Shown here piece by piece: positions 48,648 to 60,800 of a stretch of DNA of 64,000 bases. Numbering within the stretch: position 1 is the first letter of the stretch; each line of letters opens with the position of its first letter. The notes below the pieces were generated by a model that was not told where the DNA came from, did not search any database, and saw only the letters and a program-made list of their open reading frames with translations. Origin of the DNA: Dreissena polymorpha (lineage: Eukaryota > Mollusca > Bivalvia > Myida > Dreissenidae); the NCBI RefSeq assembly GCF_020536995.1, contig NC_068359.1, positions 124,337,272 to 124,401,271 of the forward strand, written 5' to 3'. Position numbers and translations under genes: made by a program.

Positions 48648-51600
48648 AAATAATAGAACAGTTATAAACTAAGCTTTTGATGCATAAACTTATCTAAAAT
48701 ATCAGATTTGTCAACATGTAATGCTACTTTCAAGTGAGTATCCATTAGGTAAACTGTGAAACAAAATAAATGTGTACTTACTATTAATAAGCAAACATTC
48801 AATTTGATTAAAACCAAACACCATTATTCAAATTAATCCATACACGTAGAATACTATTCATTTCAAATGCCTACCATAGTTTGCCTTAAGCATTTTACAC
48901 TCTCTTGATCCTATGAAATTGATAAAACCACAAATTCTCTAAAAACTTGTTAAGCAACGCAAGTTGTGATTAGCAAAGGTGCTCACTGTCCTTAGATATA
49001 TAACGCGGATGGATACCAACATATGTCGCGAGTTTAGAAACAAAGCACAATCAGATACGTCGCACACCTGCCAATATTGTTTAATATTACCTTCCTTTTA
49101 TTTAGGAAACAATCTCAAAAACAGATTCTATCTACAAAGGGTCATCTTCAACTCACATATGTTCTTCTCTGCACGAAACAGAAAACATCACTGCGAGTTT
49201 TAACTTCCTTATGAATACTTCTTATACATCCGGTAAATACCTGCTAAATTATGAGTTTATGTATTAAAACGTTCATTGATCAGAAATTTGGTTAAAGCTT
49301 TTACTTAATTTAGACGATACGAACCTTCTGTATCGTCGCGATTCGATCTGTAATATTACTTTTCTTGATGTACGTTGTCCAAAAGACTTTATGCGCACGT
49401 GAAGACTGACATCAATGTCATTACGGAAAGCGATGCTGAAGCGCAAGCTTATGCAAACTCCCTTATTGAAAAATGATATAAAACCAATATAAAACTATGT
49501 AATATACATTTTTCGTGGGTCTATCTGGAAAGGAGACAAAAGTGAATATAAATACATGTACTTATACGATATACTATTTATACATGCGCATGATGCAATA
49601 TAAACATAATTGTTGAATATATATGGCTTATTTAAATAGATTCGCACAATATCTATTAATTTTGCCAACCCTTACCAAAATAACTTACTCCCGCCTATAA
49701 GTCTAAGGCAGTTATAAGCGAGATGTAGTCTAGAAATGTTTCATATAAGCGGCTTATATGCGGTTTATAAACTGCATATAACTCCCTTAGAACAAAGCCA
49801 AAACTATCAACCTTTTTATTTCGCTTATATGCGGCTTATACACCGCTTATATCCAAGCCTCAAACTGACCAATCAGTTGACATTTTTGTCACATGACCCA
49901 GATTGACCAATCAGAGCAACATAATACAATAACAAGTTTGAAATTTTCAGTCAAACACTGGTGTGTGTCTTTTTAATGATTTCTAACAATGATGCCTAAT
50001 AAAGAAGTAAATATATAAATCTGTCTGATCAGATACTGTTACTGGTGTGTATTGTATTATAATTTAACAAACACATTCATTTTAATGAATTAAGGTATTA
50101 AATTAGGGCAAAGACATGTCACAGTTTGTCAAAAGTGGGTGGGGTAATGATCAGTGTTTTCTTGAAAACAATGTCTTAAACTCAATATAATAATTGGTTA
50201 GATTTATCTATTTTATTAGATAAAATAATGTTATATAGTTGAATGTCCGTCTGACTAATAAAATGTTGTCTTGATTTTGAGTTTTTTTGTTTTCAAGAAG
50301 GTCTATATGCGCGCGTGACGTATTCGTTGTTTACATGTAAGAAATCTTAAGTGATGAAAGTGATGTTTGGTCGCCCGTTAAGTGAAGTATGCTATTGTAA
50401 GTTATTACTTCTTTTCTAAATATATTTTAAACTTTTATTGGTTTTAATACACTCGTTGAAGGCTTATCTATTTGGTTATGTAATATTCAAAGCATGATAA
50501 CTTGAATAAATGGAGTTTATAACAAAACAATTTTTAACAGATTCCTCACCCACTTGCAGGTGTGATGAACCCTTAAACTGATAAAGCAGCAAACTTTTCT
50601 GTTGCTTAGACGGGTAAATGTTTTCCTGCATATGCAATTTTTTAGCTCTACTGGCCGAAGATCAATAAAGGTCAATACCTGAGAAAGGCAGCTAAGCAAA
50701 ATATGAACGGCAATAAGGTTCATCCTCGCGATAAGCAAATGCTCCTACCACTTCGCTGGAGTTCTTACCATAAAGGCCAGCTTGACATCTGAAACGAGTT
50801 TGCAAAGGGACTCTGAACGTGAAATATATTGTTTAATTTCGCACACGTAAATTAATTACAACGACGACGACGAAATACTTATGAACTGCTGAAATGTGTT
50901 TTAAGAAGTTTTCGAAACGAAAACGAAATTTTTTAGTATATTTCTATACTGAGGAACACGTATTTAATCTTGTTCACACTTTTGCTATACAATAATCACA
51001 CACGTTATCTGTCAGTGCACAGTTTTCTATGCAATTGCAGCTTATTATACAAATTATTAATTTTAGAAATGAAAAAAGTCGTGTTTATATTGTTACAACC
51101 TTATATAAAGGAAAACAGATGCAAGCAAAGCGGTGATCTTGCTATCCGACTTGAATGGTATGACTCAAGCTAAACAAAATACGAAGAACACATCTGTCAC
51201 CCTTCTAATGACACGAAAAGGGAATAATGTGAACTATTGAACAACAAAATAATACGTAGATTAATATCCGCTCGTGTGTTCATTTTTCTTCCGTTTTGCG
51301 CGGAAATTTAACGAAACAAAGGCTCCACCAACAAAAGTTCTTCTGATAATTGAATAAATTGTGCGTGACCCTTCAGTAAAAAATTTTGGACAAAAAAGCA
51401 GGCAAGATTTAATCAGATTTGTCCTGATTTTACTTCCGGTACGGAATCTTAAAAATAATGAACAGCTCGTCACACCACAAATCAATTCATTCCTAGTTCA
51501 CCAGCTCAAGGAAGAAAATTGTGCAGAAAAGAATCGTTGTTATTTGTCAAATTTTAGGTACATGATATTATTACAAAAATAATAATAAATACAATATAAC

Positions 51601-52660
51601 ATATAAGTATTTTTGAATCATTATCATTACGTTTATTAGTGGTAAAACATATATGATGATGATATAATGGTGTACGCATATCTCTAGCAATCACATAAAT
51701 ATTGTTCCCGTAGTGGCAGCAACAATGTTATTAAAATTATTTGTATAATAATGGTATGCAATTATTATAAATGCAGTATATGAGATGAACCTATTCATTA
51801 ATAGACAAGAAAACGAATAAAATGATGCAAACATGTAGTCTTACATCGTGCCTAGCAGTCACTGTGATAAAGATTACTACCAATTGTTGACGTCTTATTA
51901 CAGAAAATAAAAATTAATTGGCAAGATGACGAGTTTGCCGATTAAATAACGATGTAACAACGTTAAGAGCAATGCACGACAATAAAATACTCCGCAAGAG
52001 GGGTCGTGGCACAAAGCTCAGCAATCAAAATCAGCTAAACAGAAAGCTTATATTGCTCACCACTCCAGCGCGACGTATACGGATGCCTGACTCCGATATC
52101 TTATAATTATATCGCCTTCGGTTGCAAACGTCTTATAAAGCTATAAAATATTATTGTTATACAGTGTATATAATACAACAATAATTTCTTCATACGCAAT
52201 TTCATATGCTGTATGGCTAATAGTTTGTCAATAATTAGTTTCTGTATAACCAAAATGATCTTAGCTCACTGTTCCATATATAAATAACATATATAAAATA
52301 ATGTTTTAATAAGGCAACAAATTCAATAAAGTTAATATTGTTTTAAAATTTTATTGAATACGTGTTACCTTAATTAACCGTAAATTGCACTATACATTAT
52401 ATATACTCTAAGTTTTTAGTTACATAAATAAATTTTAAGAAAAAACTAACTTTATTAAACTAATATGTCTTTATGTCTTGAAGTCTTAACTTGATTAATC
52501 GATTAAATGCAAAATGCGCATTTCCAGTGCTCTTTTTTATTATTTTGTTATTTGCCTATCGTATTCAATGCCAGATTGAAAAGATTCTAACTTATTATTA
52601 TTATCGTGCTTTAGGAAAAATATCAAATTTTGTTAACCTGTGTTTTGAATTACATAAAAC
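48648..52660. other. Region without a recognisable gene
   Basis: Contains the presumed promoter side of B2 (upstream of 48647) and the TTATAAGCGG palindromic repeat at 49690-49865. Short ORFs (for example 51361-51582, plus) lack motifs and splice context. Confidence 0.5.
49690..49865. repeat. Degenerate palindromic GCTTATAAGC-type repeat
   Basis: Multiple interleaved words such as ATAAGCGGCTTATATGCGG, its complement CCGCTTATAT and TATAAACTGCATATAA occur within 175 bp, each able to pair with several others. Probably a worn foldback or satellite-derived element. Confidence 0.6.
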
Positions 52661-52667
52661 TTATGAC

Positions 52668-52827
52668 CGCATGGCGCTCTCTAGATATATCAAAATCCGT
52701 TTGCGAGGACTTCATGTCTGCATAGCAGGAGATTAAGTCTTTATCGATGATGTTGACACCATGGTCTTCGATCACATTTGTGAACACACATTCCGATGTA
52801 CTCACCAAACATTACAACGTGTCTTAT
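52668..52827 (-). pseudogene. Broken copy of A-family exon 1
   Basis: The plus-strand text GCATGGCGCT, then GTTGACACCATGGTCTTCGA, then ATTCCGATGTACTCACCAAA and AACGTGTC, follows A1 exon 1 (13141-13322) in order. It carries a deletion of about 20 bases in the middle, several indels and stops. Only the PAN/apple-like part is visible; the signal-peptide region and other exons were not found nearby. This shows a third A-type gene once stood between B2 and A2. Confidence 0.75.
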
Positions 52828-52999
52828 GGTATAAAAACTCCCTCCAATAATTGTCGTACTGATATAAAGTTATGTTCTTGTTAAACATATGTTCTTGAAG
52901 TCTACTGCTATATACAAGTAAGGTAGACCTGGATGAAAAACAACAACGAAACCCGCGCGATGCTTTGACAATGTATGTGTTCATGTTGCTTTGTATGTC

Positions 53000-53233
53000 C
53001 CCCAGTCTATACTAGGGGCATATTGCTTTTGCCTTGTTGTTTGTTGGTTTGTTTGCGTCAAACTTTAACATTGGTCATAACTTTAGCAATATTGAAGATA
53101 GCAACTTGATATTTGGAATGCATGCGTATCTCATGGAGCTTCACATTTTGAGTAGTGAAAGGTCAAGGTCATCCTTCAAGGTCAAAGGTCAAATATATAA
53201 GGGACATAGTGTTTCACAAACACAACTTGTTTC
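53000..53233 (-). repeat. Dispersed bivalve repeat (third copy of the 2256 family), inverted
   Basis: Runs in reverse: ends AGTGTTTCACAAACACAACT, contains CTCATGGAGCTTCACATTTT and TCAAGGTCATCCTTCAAGGTC. It starts near CTAGGGGCATA, the complement of the GGGGGCATA end at 2773. Confidence 0.8.
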
Positions 53234-53959
53234 TTATTATTTTGAAGGCCGAGTACAGAATCAAATTGCAGTATAAACACCATTAACAAGCAAATAATAA
53301 ATCATTTTAATCGATTAAAAGTAAAATACCAATCAATAGCGAAATATAACACTTTACGTTGAGGACTTTTATATCATATATCATGTTTTATATGTCATGT
53401 TATTAGGTACTTATCAAGCATATAAAATAAAAACGACAACATGATCTCATGCCCCAGACAACAGCCTTCAGGTTTATACCCTTATGCAATTGATGCGACA
53501 AAAATAAACAATTCAGTTCACGACAAGCATACATATCGATTAGCGATAGCTGTCTCTATTTAGATAGTTGACATGTTCAAGTGTAAAATAATGTAAAATT
53601 GATTTATAAAGCGTTTTCGTAACAACATTTGTAATAACAATTGTTTCCTATAGAATTTTCTGATTAAACCAATATCCTTTTTACCACACACATGAAATAC
53701 CAGTTAAATGTTGTAATGACGTCAATGATATTTTTAAAAAAATATGAAAATCATGTATCCTCTATATGAATTGTGCACTCGTATTTTTATATTTATAGGA
53801 TATTATGCCGCTGAAAGACAAATAGTTTTTTTAGCACAACTTATTATATTTTTCATATGACTTTAATTAAAGTACGTGAATACAACGTTTTTCAAGTGGT
53901 ATAAGATGTATTTTGAGACAAAACATCTTTATGACTGTAATTACAACTCTAAAAACTAC

Positions 53960-54182
53960 AAATGGCGCGGCCGCCGCGTATCCCTTCGCTGCAGCTTTTG
54001 ACCCAGGGGTCAGATAAAAAAATCCAAAAAGTTCAATGTCGCATATATGCTCATAGCTACCATGTGTTTAGGTTCCTAGGTTCTAGTGCTAATAGTGTAG
54101 GCGGAGATAGTGGCCAGGACAGACAGACGGCGGATAAAACCACATAATTCCCCCGCTCCAATTCGGAGCGTGGGGATAAAAG
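53960..54182 (+). repeat. Probable dispersed repeat with GC-rich ends
   Basis: GCGCGGCCGCCGCGTATCCC, GACCCAGGGGTCAGATAAAA, GGCCAGGACAGACAGACGGC and CGCTCCAATTCGGAGCGTGG stand out from the AT-rich background and have the feel of a mollusc dispersed repeat. No second copy in the window. Confidence 0.4.
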
Positions 54183-54822
54183 CAGTACAATTCTGCAAAA
54201 CACCAGCTCTTAGGTACGTTTCAGTAAAAATACAGTTCATAACCACATTTTTTATATTTCATTTATCCCCTGGGTATGTAATGAAGTGTGGGTGTTCATT
54301 GGCGATAAAAAAAACATTTCTAAACTGACAGAATTGTGAGGCGATTGAATAACATTGATAGAAAAACTAAAACAGTATATTATCCGAAACTACATAGTCA
54401 AACATTGATTGCAATACTAGTAAAATAGATAAACAATTTCTTCATTGATTTTGCCTCCGTCAAACACTTAAGAAAAGGAAAATTACATAACTTTACGTTT
54501 AGATTCCGATAAACGTGATGACAACAAAAAAATAACACGAAAGTTGTCACACATAGATATAACACATCGATTCAGTAAGAAATTATCTAAGAAGTATAAC
54601 AATTAGATATTAAATTCTCATTTATTCAATTAAAGAAACAAAACCCATTAACGAAATGGTTTAACCAATGCATAGACATTGCGCAATAACTCTATGAATA
54701 GACTGAACTGTTTCAAGCTAAAACAAGCTTAAATTCATGAAAACATGTTGACATTAAAGAGTAGAATAAGTGTTGGATATCGTCGTATTTCCGAACGTCA
54801 TTCAGAAATTGGTTGTTTTAGT

Positions 54823-57800
54823 TCAAGTTCCCACCAGTTGAACAGCGTCAATCTCCACATAACTTTGCGAGACGGATGCATCCATGTTGATTCGAATGAC
54901 GTTAGTAAATACGTTTGTGACCTGGAAGAAGCATAACCATTGTGTAATCCATGAAGTCGTAGAATCCGAAATAGAAACAAACAACTTTATTGTTCATATA
55001 CCAAAGCATCAACAAAGCATTAAATGAAATATTGAAAACATGAAACTCTTTTATATAATTTAGAATTCTCGAAGTTCGGTAGCCTCGTATAATAGGCAAG
55101 TGACCAATTGTTTATTCAAAACAAGACAATTCACACACAGCACACACATGTAACAATGTATACAACTGGGGATACAGCACTAAAGCGGTCAAACGCAAAG
55201 AATAGAGGGTTAAACCGTTTTATTACCAGACATATTTCAGGCTTAGTATTGAAAAAATATCCAGAGCTCGACATAATGAAATATAGCGACTGTTTTCACA
55301 GGTGTGTGTTTGATCATAGAATCAGGGAAGAGAAAACTATTCGTTTTATTGTTCAATCAGCAAATCAACATATGTGTGTCCTTCAGATGGGAAGATATTA
55401 ATAAAACCGAGTAACGCCTCATAGATTTGTGTAAGCCGAACAAGTATCTCAATATATCTCGAAAATTATATCTAGTTGTATGTTATAATATACCAAAATA
55501 AAACTACTACTAATACAACATCTACTACTGCTGCTGCTACCTCTATTACTTCTACGACTGTTTCTACTACTGCTGTTACTACTTCTACTGTTACTAGTAT
55601 GAATACTAGAATAATCAGTAATACTTTTTTTCTAATGCTATTGATATAAACCTACTTGTACTATTTTCATAACTGTCACATAAATTTCACTATTACGAAT
55701 ATCACAAAATAAGTAACGTTATATGTTTCCCGTTTATTAAAATGATACTTACGTTAAGTTGTGGACTAAATATCCTTGCTGCTTTAATATGTTGAGCTCG
55801 AACCGTCGACCACAAGATAACCCAGTTGTCGTCTAACAAATGCAGACCTTCAAGTGACGTCACGGAGCCCGAGTTGAAGGTCTCATAAATGTCGACTCGT
55901 TTAACGATGACTGGTTTGGTGAATACCAGCTGATAAAAAAATACCGTTTTTTTTAATGCCATATACTCGGTGCCTATACCACGTGATTTTTTCGGATCTG
56001 TGTTGGGAGAATAAAGCGCGACCCAGTTAACATTTTTAAGGATCTCTTTTTAAAAATTTCACCTTTTTAATGGGATATAGTGGACAGCCCGTTCATACGT
56101 TAGAGTTTTCTATAGGTATCATGATCTTTTTAAACAAATAGGTATTTTTTTCAGTAAATTGCAACCGCGCGTTTGAACGGTTAGAAAAATGACGGATCAG
56201 TGTTGGGACTTCATATTTCAAACGCGCGGTTGCACTTTAATGAAAAAATACTTATTTGTCTAAAAAGATCATGATACCAATAGAAAACTGTCACGAATGA
56301 GCGGGCTCTCCACTTTATCCCATTAAAAATGATGAACTTTTTAAATATACATCATGAAAATGTTAATTGGGTCGTGCTTTATTCTCCGAAAACAGATCTT
56401 AAAAAGTCACGTGGTATAGGAACCGTGATATATCGTAAAGAAAGGCCAACGATTCCGAAAGACATACTTAGTATTACTTGTAATTAGAAAAAAACGTTAC
56501 CAATGCAAACCGAAGGAGTGGTTGATTTCTTCTTTTTAAAGTTTTTTAAGTTACACTTTTTTTTATCAATGTCTTTATTAGAACGTTATAATTTATTTGC
56601 ATTACACACATAAGGACCATAATCATTTTGATGACTTATTCGTATTGAAAAGACACTATTTTCACATACGACATATACGAACCTCAAGAAATTCTGTTCT
56701 GGAGTTAAGTTTATTTTTTCCAATACTCCAAGCCGAAGGACTGTCTAGATACTGAGGATAGACATTAGGGGGTCCTATTACTTGTTTTGCACTCCAGCTG
56801 CAAATTAAATCTCTATTTCAAACAAATATAACACGACTTCAGTGCACGTAACAAAATCAGTCATGTTTAATGTATCGTTTATTTTATTCACTCTATAAAC
56901 AACCAGTATTAATTCGGATAGAAAGAAAGTTGTTGTTATATCGTTTACAGTACACGTACATGTACAACAAACGCGATAATTATCATAATTAAAATCCAAT
57001 CTTTTATTGGGTATTAAACGATGAAATTATTTTTTCTCTATAAAAAAACTGTTTCTTGATGTACAATATGCGATTCTCATGACACACTGTATGTTTCTAT
57101 ATGTGTCGTTATGTTATAGAACCAAATTCCAGCTCTGGCCACATAATTTCTGCGACAATCGGTCATGCAATCGCTCATACGGTCATTCTACCCCTTACTG
57201 TTATATGAAGATGACAAGTGTTATTTACTGGCATACGCTTACACAGGAAAACTTGAAGATAATAAACTGACAGACGTAGTCAAACTGGCATTCAGTTGAC
57301 CAAGGGAGTATCAAAATATTCAAACGAACACAAACAAACAATAGAAACAAATAGTACTCTACAGTTTGTGATGTTTGTAATTGAACCGTTAGTAATAAAA
57401 TTTAGTGTATGATTTAGCTATGTAAACTTGTCAAATTAAGCACGTTTAATCTTTAAAATAAAAATAACATTAACAATCCTCAAAAAATAAACTTCTAAAC
57501 GAGTTTAATATCTCCCTACTATTCGCTGCTCCATTCTGATGAAAATGCTCTTATGCGTGAGACCCATTGTTCCTCTGTGAAAACGAAATGAATTATGTTT
57601 ATTATACACTCTTGTTTTATAAAATACTTTTGCAAATAAGGTATTATTGCTATTGGATTGTGAACATTGGTTAATATTACATAATATTTTGGCGCGTGTA
57701 TTGAACAATATTAATGTATGAAAATAATACTGGTATTTAAAATATAGATCTATATGATCTATATTTAGTATTGCTAATATAAAATTGTTCACATAGTAAA

Positions 57801-60800
57801 AATGTTTATCTTAGATTCTTCATAATAAAATATGATATATAATAAAATATGATGCGGCGTCTCATCTGGGTCTGCGCTGTTTGCTTAAAGGAATTTCTGT
57901 AAGAAATATTCTAAATATAGAAATAAATATACTCGACATCCCTAAGTTTTGAAATAAACTGATCCAATTTAGAAGGATGGGAGAGTCCACTAGGCCTAAA
58001 TGGGTTAAGCACAAGGTACTAAAACAAACAACATTACGATTACTCTGGGTCGTCTGGACAGGTTCTGCAAAAAAAGATTGAAAAAATTATATATTGGTTG
58101 CAATCAAATGGGTTTTAAGTCTAATAATATATGCGATCATAACAAAAAGTGTTCATTTCGATGAAGGACATGGTTATTTGAGTCGTTGTCTGATAAAACT
58201 GGACATAATGCATGTGCGTAAAGTGTCGTCCCAGATTAGCTTGTGCAGTTCGTACAGGCAAATCAGAGACAACACTTTCCGCCTAAATTGGAATTTTTGC
58301 TAAGAAAAGACTTCATTTAAACGAAAAATGTCATAAAAGCGGAGAGTGTCGTCCCCGATTAGCCTGTGCGAACTGCACAGGCTAATCTGGTACGACACTT
58401 TACGCACATGCATTATGCCCAGTTATCTTAGAACACGACTTATTTTATCGGGATTTGCGAAATCTCCGGGGTATCCAAGACACCAAGGTATCACTTTTTT
58501 ACTATTCTATAAATGAGAATCATATTAGACGTACACCATCCTACAATATAATACGACTTAACAAGTAAACAAGAAACCAAAAAGTAAAAAAAATAATATT
58601 GTATTAATTCGTAGTACAAACATTAGATCATTGCATCCCTCATTCTATTTCTTAATGTCACATTTGTGTTTGAGTTATCCGAATATACATTTCTTTATTT
58701 CATTAAACAGAAACTTATTTTTACTCCGATTTTGTACTTTACTGTTTATGCAAAATGTATGAAAATAATCGCAATTACGACACAGAGCTTACCTGGAGGC
58801 GTCGAGACCGTTTCTGCAAAAAATAAACACATGTTAAAAGAATTTAACTTGATCTTAAATCTGATCATTGGTTTGATCATAGGACCAATGTTCATGTCGA
58901 ATATGTAATGGGCATTGAACAATACCTGGGCAACGCCCAACAGTTTTGACTATTCTTCAAATGACAATGATAAAACGGTTTTATTTTACCTTTCTACAGT
59001 TAGAAGCAATATAACAGTTGTAAGCAACGCAGCAAATAATGTTTTATCACATGCTATACCTTGTTTCCGATGTAATACAACCATTCCATATTTTTTAATA
59101 TAACACATGTGTAATACAACATTTTAAAGCGTTTTCATTGGCTTAGTTTTCGTTTATTGACCCATCGCATTGTGTTATTTTGCTGAAATGACGTTGCAAC
59201 GTCAAATGACGTCACGAAATGTAAACAACATTCGGGATTTATCATTATGTTTGCGTAAATATTTATTTAATTTGCTCATTTAAAAGCATGTGATAAAAAG
59301 ATCTGACACTCGTTGTCATATCATACCATATTTTATTAAACTCGTCCAGGAAATTCGTTAGTAAACTCGCCAAAGGCACGCTTACTAACAAAATTCCTGA
59401 ATTCGTTTAATAAAATATGGTATGATATGACAACGTGCCAGATCCTATATATACATAACATAATAAAGTCATTATGAAGAGTGCATTAATGACGTCAGTC
59501 AATTGACATGTTTAAACCAATTATATACATAAAATGACATTTTTTATATCGAAGTTCCGGAATTACATCTGTTTTTTGTTTTAATTGGGTAAATAACACA
59601 CCAGTAATTTCAGTAAGAGTAAATTTATATAAGCCGGATATAGCGGCTACTACCGAACTGTCCTTAAGGTAAGACCCGATTTTGAGGCAGTAAACAGTGT
59701 TAAAGGGTTAACCGGTCAGCAGTCAGTTTTGCAATACAAATAGCGACTCTTTTTTAATCCCGACATAATTTTGTAACAAATAGGTTATGTTTCATGCTTG
59801 GAAAATATATATTAAAAAGTTTAAGATGTGTTGAAAAAAATAAATAATAAAGTGTTTTCGTTTTCTTTCAAACTCTTGTGTGTATGTTTGAATAACAAAT
59901 AACAAAAATGTACCTTATATTATTTTTTTCCATTTTTCTATTCCGATGACCAAAAACCATCTTATTCATAAGCCTTAGTTTAATCTTAAAAACCATACAT
60001 CAAGTTGTAGTATAGGATACATCCTTTAAGACGAGACAAATGGTAAAATATAGACTTTTTGCAGCAATAGAGTAGTAAAGTGTGTATTATTTTTTGTTAT
60101 AAAGCCATGAATTACTGATAGTAAGTTGTCCAGTACCTTCCACACACATAGGATCGCCTGACCATTGTCCGTAGTTACATGTGACAATACTATCTCCGAT
60201 GAGTTTATATCCAGGCTCGCATGTTACCAGCTTGCGGCTGCCATGGTTGTTCATATTTCCAAAAACCTGCCCGTGATATAACTCTAGTGGTGGGCATTCT
60301 TGAATACAAACGTTATGAATTATAAATTTTCTTTGTATCCGAGGTAGTTAAACTATAAAAATATATATATCAGTTGTATGTACCTATTTATATCATCCAA
60401 TCAGCTGTCGACATTCGAACCACTCGATCGTCCAATATTTTACCATTATCCACGCGAGTGTTTGCGATCTTCAACCGAATATCTCAGAGGCTACCTTTAA
60501 AGTATCCGTTTGAAAAATCTATAAATCTACATTGTACATCGTGTTGAAACTTGATCTATCGCAGATCTGCGATAAATTGGTCTAATAATAAAAATACTCT
60601 CTGAGCTCTAATTTCTAGAGAAAAATTATGTTTATAAAGAATGTTTCATAATGTCATTAAATGACGTGAGCGCTCGTGCTCTTTCGTGGACATGCCATTG
60701 ACATGTTAATTCAACTTGAATAATGCAAATCACAGGTGGTTAGCGTGTAGCAAATTACTTCAAAATAATAACATTTATATAATTAAAAGATAATTAAACA

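Noticed and set aside
55108-55401. 97-codon plus-strand ORF
   Set aside because: Inside the last intron of A2, no motif, no upstream or downstream partner; probably chance.
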